Below, piece after piece: positions 35,753-45,308 of a DNA stretch of 64,000 nucleotides; positions within the stretch are counted from its first letter, which is position 1, and each line of letters starts with the position of its first letter. A program made the position numbers and the translations under genes. Source of the stretch: Aminobacter anthyllidis (GTDB lineage: Bacteria; Pseudomonadota; Alphaproteobacteria; Rhizobiales; Rhizobiaceae); the NCBI RefSeq assembly GCF_018555685.1, contig NZ_JAFLWW010000012.1, forward strand, positions 62,001 to 126,000, in the 5' to 3' direction. The notes below the pieces were generated by a model that worked only from the letters and a program-made list of their open reading frames with translations, had not been told where the DNA came from and did not search any database.

Positions 35753-36776
35753 TCTGGGGAACCTTTCTGGCGGCTCTCCACTCAGTCATGCGGTTGAACC
35801 AGATCGCCGAGGTTCCGCGCCAGCCGCCCCGGCGCGTCTGTTGGATCACAATCGGCAGGACCGACCTCACGTAATCGATGATCTCCGCCTTGCTCAGCCC
35901 GAGCCCAGCCTGCATGACCATCAAGGCCAGCTGCTCGAACGCACCGGCCGGGCTGTCCGCATGGATCGTCGTGATCGATCCCGGATGACCCGTGTTGACG
36001 GCGCGCAAGAACGAATAGGCTTCCGCTCCCCGGATCTCGCCCAGGAAGATTCGATCCGGCCGCAAGCGCATGGCCGCCTGCAGCAGCGTTTCAACGGTCA
36101 CGCGCGCCAGGCCCTGGTCGCCCTTTGACGCGACGAGGGGCAGATAATTGGGCTGGTGGGGTTTGACCTCGCGCGTATCCTCAATCGTGAGAATCCGCTC
36201 ATCCGAAGGCACCTCGTGCAAAATCGCGTTCAGAAATGTCGTTTTGCCCGACGATGTGCCTCCCGAAAGCAAGATCGAATAACGTTCGCGCACGGCCAAG
36301 CGGAGGAAATCCTCGATCTTGCCGGCGTCGAGATATTCGCAAAGGGCGCTGTCGGTCTCGCTCAAGTCGCCGGGATCCTGGACGGAGATCGTATCGAACG
36401 CCCCCCGCTTCCGATAATCCTCAAGGCGCATATCCTTCACCACCTGCTTGCGGATCGCGAAGGCGCCCCCTGTCGGGGTTGCCGGCGCAAGCACGCCCTG
36501 AAAACGTTCGCCGCCGGGGAGGGCGGCCGAAAGCAAGGGATTTTCCTCGCTGACCGACTGCGAGGATGATGCCGCTATACGTTCCATGAGGTACGTGATT
36601 GCGGCGCGGTCGAGCTCAGGCACGTCGAAGGGCTCCATATGGGTGGAGCCAACGATTTCGACCCATACAAGTCCAGGCCCGTTCGCACAGATTTCCACGA
36701 CGCGCTCGTCGTCGAGCCAGCGCCGCACGGGCCCCAGCGCCTTATTTAGAAAGACGGTTCTTTGCTGCCCGCTCAC
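35730..36776 (-). CDS. virB11: VirB11 traffic ATPase
   Basis: A 348-residue hexameric ATPase. Walker A is GGTSSGKT (172-179), the Asp box LTIEDTREVKPHQPNYLPL follows, Walker B is RIFLGEIRGAEA, and the His box is NTGHPGSITTIHADSP. It drives pilus assembly and substrate transfer at the inner membrane. The gene overlaps virB10 by 35 bases and virD4 by 23. Confidence 0.96.
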   Translation of the reverse strand: MSGQQRTVFLNKALGPVRRWLDDERVVEICANGPGLVWVEIVGSTHMEPFDVPELDRAAITYLMERIAASSSQSVSEENPLLSAALPGGERFQGVLAPATPTGGAFAIRKQVVKDMRLEDYRKRGAFDTISVQDPGDLSETDSALCEYLDAGKIEDFLRLAVRERYSILLSGGTSSGKTTFLNAILHEVPSDERILTIEDTREVKPHQPNYLPLVASKGDQGLARVTVETLLQAAMRLRPDRIFLGEIRGAEAYSFLRAVNTGHPGSITTIHADSPAGAFEQLALMVMQAGLGLSKAEIIDYVRSVLPIVIQQTRRGGWRGTSAIWFNRMTEWRAARKVPQNVSLIGL

Positions 36777-38100
36777 GTCGTATCTCCCTCAAAGCCTCGC
36801 GTACCGGGTCCGGATAGAACTCCGAAAAATCGAGGTCGCGGCGCACGAACACCATGATGCGCGACCCCTGATCGACGTGGATCGTGGGCGCGATATTGAT
36901 CGAGTTGCGAAGCGCCTCTTCGGCAATGCGGTTGAGGCTTTGCGAAATCTGTTGCGCGCCGATCTGGCGGGCGCTCTGCATGTACTGGTTGGGTTGCGTC
37001 TGGGTTGTCACCGTCTGTCCGGTCTGCGGATCAGTATAGGCCTGATTGGTGTTCGACCCGTTCTGGTCATTGCCAAGGTTGGCGATGAACTGGGTCGCGC
37101 CGCCCACGACACTTAGAAGGATCGCCGAGCCGAACCGCTCGAAATAATGGTTGTCGACCTCGCCCGGCATGCCGCTGCGACCGAGCTCGTCGGTGCCCGT
37201 CGAACCGAGCTGCACCGACATGCCGTCCGATCGAAGCAGGCGTGTCCACACAATGAACACCCGCGTTTGGCCGGTTGCGAGGCCACTGCGATATTCACCG
37301 ATAAGGCGGGAGCCACCGGGGATCAAAACCCTGCGACCATCGAACGACCATACATCCTCCGACACGACGGCCCGAACCATACCGGCAAGATCGCTCTGGA
37401 TCGCGGTCTCGAGCACGCCCTTGATCATCGTCCCCTGGGCGACCAGAGCGTCGGTGCGCGGGTTCATCGTGGCCTTCGATGTATCCGCTCCGCTCTGGCT
37501 CGCCCGTGCCAAAAAACGCCGGTTGGGGTCCTCCTCGCCCTCGCCTGCGTTCCCGGCCGCCGCTGCATCCGTTCCATTGCCGCCCAGTGCTGATGCACTG
37601 CCAGGCGTATCGCCGCTATCGACGACGAGCTGCTTGGCGCCCAGGCGCTCCCATTTGCGGCGCTCCTCTTCTTCCTGCCTGCGCCGTTCTTCCTCAGCCA
37701 GACGACGGGCCTCGGAATCGTCCTGTACCTGCTGTGGAGCCGCAGGCGGTTGCAATGCTGGCGGAGGGGGAGGGGGAGCCTCGATCGTCGACGGCGGCTG
37801 TGCTGGTGCCGCCGGCGGCTCCTCGGGAGCCGTCGGGATTTTCAGGGTCCCGTTATCAAGCTGGGGACGCGGCGTATCGAGCCCTGGTGCGGGAAACTGT
37901 GTGGTGTGAAACTCCTCGCCATCCGACGCCGTCAACAGCGGCTTGTCCGACGCACGCGTCGCCGCATAGATCATCCAGCCGGCGAAGACCACCGCACCCA
38001 GCGGCACGGCGATCTTGAACAATGTGCTTGCGCCGAATTTTGGCGCGGCGACCGCCGTGCCCTCCTCAGCGAGCATTCTGTACTCATTGGGAGATGGCAT
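36742..38100 (-). CDS. virB10: VirB10 channel protein
   Basis: A 452-residue protein with one inner-membrane helix (FKIAVPLGAVVFAGWMIYA, about 28-47), a Pro-rich stretch and a charged coiled coil (EARRLAEEERRRQEEEERRK), then the periplasmic beta-barrel domain with RRVLIPGGSRLIGEYRSG and the antenna region NHYFERFGSAILLSVVGG. It spans both membranes and gates the pore. Overlaps virB9 by 17 bases. Confidence 0.95.
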   Translation of the reverse strand: MPSPNEYRMLAEEGTAVAAPKFGASTLFKIAVPLGAVVFAGWMIYAATRASDKPLLTASDGEEFHTTQFPAPGLDTPRPQLDNGTLKIPTAPEEPPAAPAQPPSTIEAPPPPPPALQPPAAPQQVQDDSEARRLAEEERRRQEEEERRKWERLGAKQLVVDSGDTPGSASALGGNGTDAAAAGNAGEGEEDPNRRFLARASQSGADTSKATMNPRTDALVAQGTMIKGVLETAIQSDLAGMVRAVVSEDVWSFDGRRVLIPGGSRLIGEYRSGLATGQTRVFIVWTRLLRSDGMSVQLGSTGTDELGRSGMPGEVDNHYFERFGSAILLSVVGGATQFIANLGNDQNGSNTNQAYTDPQTGQTVTTQTQPNQYMQSARQIGAQQISQSLNRIAEEALRNSINIAPTIHVDQGSRIMVFVRRDLDFSEFYPDPVREALREIRRERAAKNRLSK

Positions 38101-38920
38101 CGGGTCCCCTCACTTTCCGAACAGCCCCACCGCCGACACGCTGCGGCTCGTAAGGTTCAAGCCCGGTCGGTTCGTTTACATTGTTCAGTCTCAGATTGAA
38201 GACGCAGGTTGCTTCGTTGCCATTGCGCAGGGTCCATTGGTAATTGACCTTGTCGACGACGGTGTACGCGCCCTCGCGGCGATAATTCACAAGGGTCTCA
38301 TTGCGCTCGCTATCGACGACATAGATCGCCGGCACCTCCCTTGCCGGATCGAAGCGGAACCAGGTTTTCACGCCGTCGTCGTAGATTACGAGCGGCTTAT
38401 TTGCCGACGACCCCTTATAGGCATAGGACGAGTTGGCATTTTCCGCCTTGAAGCCTTGCCGGTTCGGCTGCGCTGCCCGGGCCCGGGCTTCGTCCATCAG
38501 CGCCGCGTCCGACGCCTCTTCGGGATAGCGGAACTTGATCGCATAGACTTGTTGCGCAACCGGCCGAAACTCGCCGTTGAGGAAGAACACGTAGCTGCGC
38601 TTGTTCGTCAGGACGTTGAGGTTGCCGCCCGCATTCTTTTCGATCGGCTTCACAAACAGCACATTGCCCTTCTTGTTGGGCTCGATGCTCCAGGCCGGGA
38701 CGTCGCCAGCGCCGAGGGTTTCGATCTTCTCGTCATCGCCGAATTCGATCATGGTCGAGGCGCCATAGCTGGCCGGCACCGACACGACATCGTCCTTTTG
38801 ATACCAGACGAAGCGAATGCGGCTGTCACGAGATCCCGCCCGAGGGGTCTGTTCGGCAAGGGCCGGCTGAACCGCGCAAACGGCGAGCCCGATTGCCGTC
38901 AGGATGCCGGCGACCTTCAT
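38084..38920 (-). CDS. virB9: VirB9 outer-membrane complex protein
   Basis: About 278 residues. ATG 38920 (MKVAGILTAIGLAVCAVQPA, cut after ALA) is chosen because it gives a signal peptide and overlaps virB8 by four bases (ATGA). Conserved parts are SRIRFVWYQKDDVVSVPASY, NLNVLTNKRSYVFFL, and the C-terminal TWFRFDPAREVPAIYVVD. It forms the outer ring with VirB7 and VirB10. Confidence 0.95.
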   Translation of the reverse strand: MKVAGILTAIGLAVCAVQPALAEQTPRAGSRDSRIRFVWYQKDDVVSVPASYGASTMIEFGDDEKIETLGAGDVPAWSIEPNKKGNVLFVKPIEKNAGGNLNVLTNKRSYVFFLNGEFRPVAQQVYAIKFRYPEEASDAALMDEARARAAQPNRQGFKAENANSSYAYKGSSANKPLVIYDDGVKTWFRFDPAREVPAIYVVDSERNETLVNYRREGAYTVVDKVNYQWTLRNGNEATCVFNLRLNNVNEPTGLEPYEPQRVGGGAVRKVRGPDAISQ

Positions 38921-39648
38921 TGCGGGCTCTCCGGGGTGGGTGCCGGCGCCGTCTCCTGATCGCGCCGATATTCGAGCACCTGGAAACCGAGCGGATTTTG
39001 AAAGCGGATCTCGTTTCTGGCTGGCGCGCCGGTGTAGCGGAACCGGATCAACGACACCCAATGCCGCTGCACCGTGTTAGCCTGGCTCTTTTCCTCCGTC
39101 ATGAACCGGACCAGGGCGGTCCTTTCGTTGGGAAATGTCACGGACTTCACGGTCACAGCCACGACGGTGTTTCGCCCGTAGAGCACGACGGGGTTGGTCA
39201 CCTTGTTTGCCGGGCTGAAAAGCTCGACGAGCTCCCTCGACGCATCGCCGGCGCTCAGCAATTGCGCGAGGTCGAAGTTGTCCTTCAGCGCCTTCGGATC
39301 GTAGGTCTCGCGAGCCTTCACATAACGGACGATATCGAACATCCCCATCGACTCGTCCTGCTGCAAAGGACCGTCAGCCAGCGGCCGCTTCACCTCGACA
39401 AACCCGGTGGATTTGTCGACCACCACCATGTAGGGCTCATAGGTCTTGAGCGGCAGCGCCAGGATCAGCGCGCCCACGGCTGCCACGGCAATGACCGAGG
39501 CGACGCTTGCCACACACCATGCCAGAGATCGCGACCAGCGATTGCGCCGCGCGATATCTTTTTCCCAGATTGCCGCATCCACGTAGTACGGCAATGGAGA
39601 CTCGGTTTCCTTCGCCGGTCCCCCAGCGCTTTCCGTCACATCGCTCAT
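38917..39648 (-). CDS. virB8: VirB8 assembly factor
   Basis: A 243-residue protein: short cytoplasmic end, one membrane helix (LAWCVASVASVIAVAAVGAL, about 43-62), then a periplasmic NTF2-like domain with GMFDIVRYVKARETYDPKAL and TVQRHWVSLIRFRYTG. It nucleates the inner-membrane complex. It lies 14 bases after virB6. Confidence 0.94.
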   Translation of the reverse strand: MSDVTESAGGPAKETESPLPYYVDAAIWEKDIARRNRWSRSLAWCVASVASVIAVAAVGALILALPLKTYEPYMVVVDKSTGFVEVKRPLADGPLQQDESMGMFDIVRYVKARETYDPKALKDNFDLAQLLSAGDASRELVELFSPANKVTNPVVLYGRNTVVAVTVKSVTFPNERTALVRFMTEEKSQANTVQRHWVSLIRFRYTGAPARNEIRFQNPLGFQVLEYRRDQETAPAPTPESPQ

Positions 39649-39661
39649 TGGTGCCCCAAAA

Positions 39662-40732
39662 CTATGCGGGATCCGTCAGCTTTCGCGAAAGCCGCGCATA
39701 TTCCGCTGAATTCTCGTATCTTCTTTGTGCGAGGCTCACGCGCGCCCGCTCGCGACCCGCCAAACGTTCCTGCCGCGTGCTCCAGCCCATGCGTCCCATC
39801 AGCGTCCGCTGACCGGCTTGGCCCATCGCTCCGAAAGCACCGCCGTAGAACCGTCCAAACGAAGGGGTTCCAATGCCAATGCCACCCGCGAGTGAGGCGG
39901 CAACGTTGGTGATTTGCGACAGCAGCAGCACGCCGACGAGGCAGATCAGGATCAGCGGCGCGGCTTCGGTCAAAGTCGTTGTCGCAGCACCGTTCGACCG
40001 GTTGACCGCGTCGAAATAGGTCTGGGTGATCGAGATGAAGAAGGCGCAGAAGGCGTAGACCAGAATCTGCACACACATGTACTGCACGATCGCGGTTATC
40101 CAGCCAGCGAAGAACCGGGTCGTGTAGCCGAACAGCATGAGAATGATGAACACTGGGGCGAGCGCCAGCAAAAGCCAAAGAAAGATCTTCGACAGGATGA
40201 TGAGGAAGATCGCATAACCGATGAGCAGCGCGCCGACGACGAGGATGATTGCCGCCAGCACGTAGCCGCCGAAGTTCAACACCCCTAGGCTCTTGATAAA
40301 GGCAGCGGTGGAGTTGGCGAGCGAATCCCAGATATTTTGCAAGGCGGTCTGCACGGAGTTGACGGAGTTCAGCCCGGCCGATGTCCCGGTCACATTGGCC
40401 GACACGCTCGTGAGAAGGCTGTTCCCGATCGCGGAAGGTGTCTCATTCGCGAACGAATAGGCATATGTTTGAAAGTCCCCCCAGCTCGTCGCCAGAGCGT
40501 AGATGACGAAGGCGCGGAACAGGCGCCAGACCATCTCTTTTCCCGATCCGGTCGAGGTTCCCTGCCAGATGCTGATGGCCCAGAATATCACGTACAGCGT
40601 CAGCATCAGGCCGGCGACGCCCACCTGTCCGCCGCCGGTCAAGGCGGACGCGAGGTTCTGGTAGGCTTGCGATACGTAGTTATTGCCGAACTGATCGACC
40701 TGTTGCAGAAGCGTCGTGATATTGAAGTTCAT
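39662..40732 (-). CDS. virB6: VirB6 polytopic membrane protein
   Basis: A 356-residue protein with about six membrane segments (VGVAGLMLTLYVIFWAISIW, GGYVLAAIILVVGALLIGYA, IFLWLLLALAPVFIILMLFG, then APLILICLVGVLLLSQITNV) and a hydrophilic tail. It builds the inner-membrane channel. The ATG overlaps the lipoprotein stop by four bases. Confidence 0.93.
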   Translation of the reverse strand: MNFNITTLLQQVDQFGNNYVSQAYQNLASALTGGGQVGVAGLMLTLYVIFWAISIWQGTSTGSGKEMVWRLFRAFVIYALATSWGDFQTYAYSFANETPSAIGNSLLTSVSANVTGTSAGLNSVNSVQTALQNIWDSLANSTAAFIKSLGVLNFGGYVLAAIILVVGALLIGYAIFLIILSKIFLWLLLALAPVFIILMLFGYTTRFFAGWITAIVQYMCVQILVYAFCAFFISITQTYFDAVNRSNGAATTTLTEAAPLILICLVGVLLLSQITNVAASLAGGIGIGTPSFGRFYGGAFGAMGQAGQRTLMGRMGWSTRQERLAGRERARVSLAQRRYENSAEYARLSRKLTDPA

Positions 40733-40962
40733 TTTTTCGCCATCCCACCTGGAAACAGAGATGGATCGCTATTGAGTGCCTTCATCGGACCACACCCGGA
40801 TGGCTTCGCCGCTTCTGTTTGTGGTCCGGGCGCCGCGAACGCCAGTGGCTGCATCGGTCCCTCGTCGCGCGAGCAGGGAGCCTTGAGTGGCTTGTGGCTG
40901 CACCCCGAGGTCGCGACAGCGCCAATAGTGGCGGCCGCTACTAGAAAAAAGCGCACCGTCAT
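40729..40962 (-). CDS. virB7: VirB7-like lipoprotein
   Basis: A 77-residue protein with a lipobox: MTVRFFLVAAATIGAVATSG then Cys. The mature part has four Cys in all, including CSRDEG and SGCGPM. Position between virB5 and virB6 fits VirB7 or the TrbH-like lipoprotein that stabilises VirB9. Overlaps both neighbours by four bases. Sequence is too short for certainty. Confidence 0.75.
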   Translation of the reverse strand: MTVRFFLVAAATIGAVATSGCSHKPLKAPCSRDEGPMQPLAFAAPGPQTEAAKPSGCGPMKALNSDPSLFPGGMAKK

Positions 40963-41672
40963 TGGCCGGACTTGTATTCGAGCCCCCGCGAGGCCTGGGT
41001 GATCAGGTTCATACGATCGATGTTTTCCTGGTTGGCGGCCGCGGTTGCGGTGTTCACCGCGCCGATCAGCTCGTTCACGGTGAGACCGGTTTGCACCATG
41101 ATCTGGCTGTTCTGATCGATCGAGCCCTTGATGTCCTGCGCCGTGCCGATCCGCTGAGCGCCCGACTGAAAAGCGTTGGAACGGGTCTTCACCCCGTTTT
41201 GCGAGGAGTCGACCAGTCCGGTGACCGTGGCCGCGACGTTCACCAGGGCGCTGTAGTTCTTATCCATCTGCGTCGTCTGGCCATTGATCAGACCCGAGAT
41301 GGTTTTCACCAACTGCAAGCCGTTGATCAGGTTGGAAACGATCCCCTGCGATCCATTGCCGAGGCCGGCGAACGACAACGAGCCACCCGAGATCACGCTC
41401 CCAAGCGAGGGCGCGTCCCCCATGGAGAAGCCGCCATTGCCCAAGGCCATCTGCGCGAGCTCGCCGGCCTGGCTCGACCGGTCGCCCGTGACGGCCTGGA
41501 GCGTCTTTTGCGTATAGTTCATGATGTTGCGGTCGGTGCTGAGGATCTCGCTCGTGGCCGATGCAATCTGCCGAGCCTGCTCCAGATTGGCCTCGTCGAT
41601 CGTAGGCACCTGCGCAAAGGCGATGCCGCCAAAGCCAAGCAAGAGTGCCGCTGTTAACGCAATTCCACGCAT
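40959..41672 (-). CDS. virB5: VirB5-like pilus-tip protein
   Basis: A 237-residue exported protein (MRGIALTAALLLGFGGIAFA, cut before QVPTID). Helix-rich, with EQARQIASATSEILSTDRNI and LINGLQLVKTISGLINGQTT as in VirB5/TrbJ-like proteins. Its C-terminus has DQNSQIMVQTGLTVNELIGA, a motif shared with the adjacent protein at 41684. VirB5 sits at the pilus tip and touches the recipient. Confidence 0.85.
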   Translation of the reverse strand: MRGIALTAALLLGFGGIAFAQVPTIDEANLEQARQIASATSEILSTDRNIMNYTQKTLQAVTGDRSSQAGELAQMALGNGGFSMGDAPSLGSVISGGSLSFAGLGNGSQGIVSNLINGLQLVKTISGLINGQTTQMDKNYSALVNVAATVTGLVDSSQNGVKTRSNAFQSGAQRIGTAQDIKGSIDQNSQIMVQTGLTVNELIGAVNTATAAANQENIDRMNLITQASRGLEYKSGQ

Positions 41673-41683
41673 AGCGCTGTCTC

Positions 41684-42583
41684 CTATTGAGCCTGATATT
41701 GCTTGACAGCCGACATCAGTTCGTCGGTCGTCATGGTGACGGGGGCGCTGGTCGCGTCCCTTTGGATTTGCGTAAGCATGGGCGATACGTTTTCAACCGT
41801 GTCGGTCGTGCGCGGCGCCGGGCATGCGCTGTCCGTCGACGAGCAGCATGGGTTGCCGGCTTTGCCGATGCCGCTCGAACCCCCGGGGCAGCTCATCGCG
41901 CCACCGGAGCCAGGCGGCGGGCCCGAGCCCGGCGGCGGGGACGCGGGAGGGGGCACCACCAGGCCGGAGGTTCCGCGGCTCGTCAGTGTGGCAGTGCCGA
42001 TGTTTCGCACGTTGAAAGCTTGGGCGAAGAACCCGGTTGCCTGGATCACCTCGTTGAAGGTCAGCCCGCCTTGGGCGCGGATTGCGCTGTTGCGGTCGAA
42101 GGCTTCCATGACCGTTTTGTCGGTCCCGACATCCTGCCCCATGGTCTCGAGGACCTGCCTATTGGGGACCACGGTCGACATGCTGCCGTTCATGCCGCCG
42201 AGAACCTGACCGGTGCTGTCGAGCAGGCTCCTTTCACCGGCATTGCCGCCGACGGCGCCCGACCCCGACCCGGTCGAGGCGAACGCCGAAGAACCCTTGA
42301 TGTCAGGATTGGCCTGTTCCAAGGACGCCCGGCCACTCGCCGGATCGACCGAAGCCTTCGGGCTCTTCACGTTCTGCGCCTTTTTCGGCGTCGTTACCGA
42401 GCAATTGACGCCCTGCGTGGCGGACTTCGTATCCTCCTGGATGAGCTTGATCTGAACCTTGTCGGCCTTGTCCTCGGTCCGCTGCGACAAGATCGGGCTG
42501 TCAGAAACCGGCACGGCCGCCATGGCCGTCGATCCCGCGAAAATCGTCACAAGGGCGGCCATCGCGCCTATAATGGTCTTCAT
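41684..42583 (-). CDS. Exported protein between virB4 and virB5, with shared motif
   Basis: A 299-residue protein with signal peptide (LVTIFAGSTAMAAVP). It contains FDRNSAIRAQGGLTFNEVIQ, clearly similar to the C-terminal motif of the VirB5-like neighbour, then a Pro/Gly-rich linker, a Cys-rich stretch (MSCPGG, NPCCSSTDSACPAP) and a helical tail (TMTTDELMSAVKQYQAQ). It is not a VirB1-11 protein of the Ti system. It may be a second pilus or surface component. Its start overlaps the virB4 stop. Confidence 0.75.
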   Translation of the reverse strand: MKTIIGAMAALVTIFAGSTAMAAVPVSDSPILSQRTEDKADKVQIKLIQEDTKSATQGVNCSVTTPKKAQNVKSPKASVDPASGRASLEQANPDIKGSSAFASTGSGSGAVGGNAGERSLLDSTGQVLGGMNGSMSTVVPNRQVLETMGQDVGTDKTVMEAFDRNSAIRAQGGLTFNEVIQATGFFAQAFNVRNIGTATLTSRGTSGLVVPPPASPPPGSGPPPGSGGAMSCPGGSSGIGKAGNPCCSSTDSACPAPRTTDTVENVSPMLTQIQRDATSAPVTMTTDELMSAVKQYQAQ

Positions 42584-44997
42584 TCCGGGTCCCTCCCAAG
42601 AAAGATTGGCAACCAGACCTGCGGATCGTCGCCGACGCGCGCGCGCAGCGCGTCGAGCTCCTGAACCGTCTCAATTCGACCGGAGAGGATCTTGATCGCG
42701 TCAGGCATCGCGCCCAGATTGAGGCGCGCAATGACGCTGTCCTGATCATGCTTGATCAGGAATTTGCGGGCTTCGGGCGGGGTTTCGCGGATCCATTTGA
42801 TCTCGCGCTCCGACAGCCCGAACGCCCTGTGCGATTCCTCGTCGGCCTTCGGGTTGGGGAAAAAGATATTGGTCGGCGTCTGTTCGATCAGCGTGTTGGC
42901 GATCGACGACTTCACGATATCCGCCGCTGACTGCGTGCCGAAGCCAATGATGCCATTCAGCTTACGAATGGTTTTCAGCTTGTCCTTGATGAAGTAGCTG
43001 AAAATATCATTGTCCAGCAGCTTCCAGCCCTCATCGAGGAAGATCATGACCGGTTGCCCATCAAGCAGCTCCTCAATGCGATGGAAGATATAGAGCAAGG
43101 CTGCCGTGCTGGTCGTTGCGTCGCTCAACACGCTGGTCATGTCGAAGCCGAAAATGGACGACATCGAAAATGAGTCTTCCGCGTTATTGAACAACCAACC
43201 GCGCTGATCCGGCCTCATCCATGGCTGCAAGCGCGAATAGAGATCGTCATCGCCGGCGCGCATCGCACCGCGCAACAGCTCGGCAAACTCCTCCATTGTT
43301 CGACCTTCGGGCGGCGCGCTCGCCACCTGGACGATTGCGTTGCGGATGACTTGCTCCTCGCGCGTCGAGTGGGCGTGTCCGTCGGCTCGACGCAGCATGA
43401 AGCTGAAAAGCTGGAACAGAAATTCCCGATTGCGCGGCGTATCGGGCAAGCGCAGCGGATTGAAGCCGGAAGGCTCACCGGCCTTCAGAACCTCATAGCG
43501 GCCGCCAAGCGACCGCACGAAGATATCCAGGCCACGGTCCTTGTCGATCATAACCAGCTTGGGCCGCGGCGTGATGCGCTGCGCCTGTGCGGCAAGAAAG
43601 CCGAGCAGCACCGTTTTGCCCGAGCCCGAGGGACCATTCAGGGTGAAGTTGCCGAGGTCGCGAACATGGAAGTTGAAGAAGTAGGCAGTTTGCGACGTCG
43701 TCTCGAGGACGCTTATCGGCGTTCCCCAATGAACCCCGCCAATCCGGCCGCTCGGATAGTTATGGAAGGCCGAGAAGCCCGCCATGTTCTTCGATGAGAT
43801 CATGGACTTGCGCGCCACATAAGCGAAATTGCCGGGCAGGGTGGCCCAGAACGCTGGTTCGCAATTCAGGTCCTCGCGAACCCATAGCGCGGACACCTCG
43901 GTCAGCGCCGTGCCGACATCGGTCACGCAGCGCGCCACGTCATCCATGGTTTTCCCAAGGCACAGCACCGTCAGATGATGCAAGCCATAGAGCGCTTCCG
44001 AGGACAGAAGCTCATCGCGTGCTTCCCCGAGCTGATCGGCGACGATCGAGCCGGCTTCATCCGACATGTCGATCTTGCGCCCAACCCGCTCCATCTGGGT
44101 GAGCGCCTGGGGCTTGTCGATGATTGCGAAGGATTGCGTGACGATGAATTCGTGCGGCACCTTCAGCATGGGGTTGAGCATCCCCGGTCCCGTAATGGAG
44201 GGGTATTCGCCCACAGAAATGATGGCGCCGTATCGCGATTCGCCAGGGAACGCCCCGCGAATTTCGAGGGCATTCGGGCCGAAGAACAGCCGCTTCGTCG
44301 CCAGCGCCTCCGCGAGCTTCATGCGCGGCAGTGCCATCGGCCGCGGAAATCCGCCATTGACAAGCTGCACCAGGAATTCCAGCGGCTCGGAATGCCAAAC
44401 ATCATTGCGCTTGACGGCGCCGAGTACCCGCGCACCATACGCCTGCAGGCTCTCTCGGACAGCTTTCATCACGTCCGTCAGTTCGATCAGCGCCCGCTCC
44501 TCGCTCGAAGTTCGACCGTCCGCCGCCCTGCGTCCCAAAAGCTTGCGGAGCACAAGATCCGCCGTCCCGACCGTGCCCTGCAACTCGCGCCGCACGATCG
44601 TCAGGTAGATGTCGTTCACAAACATGCGCTGCGTGCGCAGGGCCGCCGTATAGCGCTGATCCAGCTCTTGGCAGAACTTGTTCTCGAAGCTCGACTCGAT
44701 CGCCGGCTTCACCTCGCAGCGCACGATATGCGAGTAGATCGCATAGCGGGAATTCGCCAACCCCCGAATGAGATCGTTGCGGCCGAGCAGGCGCGAATTG
44801 ATCTCGGCGATATCGATCGTCTCGAAGCACAATCCGCTCATGTGAACGAAGGACATCAACATGCCGTCCTGCGTCTTGATCACCTCGTCGGACACATGCC
44901 GCGAATAGGGTATGTGGGCCGAAACCGGATTCTCCCGACGAGATACGGCCCCGAAACTCAGTTCATCACGAAGAGCCCGTGCGATCGCCACGGTCAC
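42580..44997 (-). CDS. virB4: VirB4 ATPase
   Basis: An 805-residue ATPase. Walker A GPSGSGKT lies at 455-462 and Walker B VMIFLDEGW at about 650-658, with the preceding CagE/TrbE domain (LRTQRMFVNDIYLTIVRREL). GTG 44997 starts in a four-base overlap with virB3. It powers pilus subunit extraction and substrate transfer. Confidence 0.96.
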   Translation of the reverse strand: MTVAIARALRDELSFGAVSRRENPVSAHIPYSRHVSDEVIKTQDGMLMSFVHMSGLCFETIDIAEINSRLLGRNDLIRGLANSRYAIYSHIVRCEVKPAIESSFENKFCQELDQRYTAALRTQRMFVNDIYLTIVRRELQGTVGTADLVLRKLLGRRAADGRTSSEERALIELTDVMKAVRESLQAYGARVLGAVKRNDVWHSEPLEFLVQLVNGGFPRPMALPRMKLAEALATKRLFFGPNALEIRGAFPGESRYGAIISVGEYPSITGPGMLNPMLKVPHEFIVTQSFAIIDKPQALTQMERVGRKIDMSDEAGSIVADQLGEARDELLSSEALYGLHHLTVLCLGKTMDDVARCVTDVGTALTEVSALWVREDLNCEPAFWATLPGNFAYVARKSMISSKNMAGFSAFHNYPSGRIGGVHWGTPISVLETTSQTAYFFNFHVRDLGNFTLNGPSGSGKTVLLGFLAAQAQRITPRPKLVMIDKDRGLDIFVRSLGGRYEVLKAGEPSGFNPLRLPDTPRNREFLFQLFSFMLRRADGHAHSTREEQVIRNAIVQVASAPPEGRTMEEFAELLRGAMRAGDDDLYSRLQPWMRPDQRGWLFNNAEDSFSMSSIFGFDMTSVLSDATTSTAALLYIFHRIEELLDGQPVMIFLDEGWKLLDNDIFSYFIKDKLKTIRKLNGIIGFGTQSAADIVKSSIANTLIEQTPTNIFFPNPKADEESHRAFGLSEREIKWIRETPPEARKFLIKHDQDSVIARLNLGAMPDAIKILSGRIETVQELDALRARVGDDPQVWLPIFLGRDPE

Positions 44998-45308
44998 ACC
45001 CGATAGCTGCGCGCGCCCCAGAAGCTGGCGCTCCGGGGCGGCATCTTCCGTGAACGGATGAACATGATCTCGATGAACATGGGATCGCGCATGATCGCGA
45101 TCCTGGCAACCGCATAGAGCGGCACGCAGATAGAGAGCATGACCAGATTATGGGTTGCAAGGAACACGACCGCGGTCAGCACGCCGATGAACCCCGCAAG
45201 CTCGTAGGGGATGCCGAGCACCGTCGGCGCTCGGGTCAAGCCCTTGACGAGCGGAGTGATCAACAATTTGGGCTCGCCAGGATCGATCGGGCCGTCTGCC
45301 ATCGCCAT
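44994..45308 (-). CDS. virB3: VirB3 inner-membrane protein
   Basis: About 104 residues from ATG 45308 (overlapping virB2). Pattern KLLITPLVKGLTRAPTVLGI, PYELAGFIGVLTAVVFLATH and RDPMFIEIMFIRSRKMPPRS is that of VirB3/TrbD, with one or two membrane helices. It works with VirB4 and the pilin. Confidence 0.93.
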   Translation of the reverse strand: MAMADGPIDPGEPKLLITPLVKGLTRAPTVLGIPYELAGFIGVLTAVVFLATHNLVMLSICVPLYAVARIAIMRDPMFIEIMFIRSRKMPPRSASFWGARSYRV

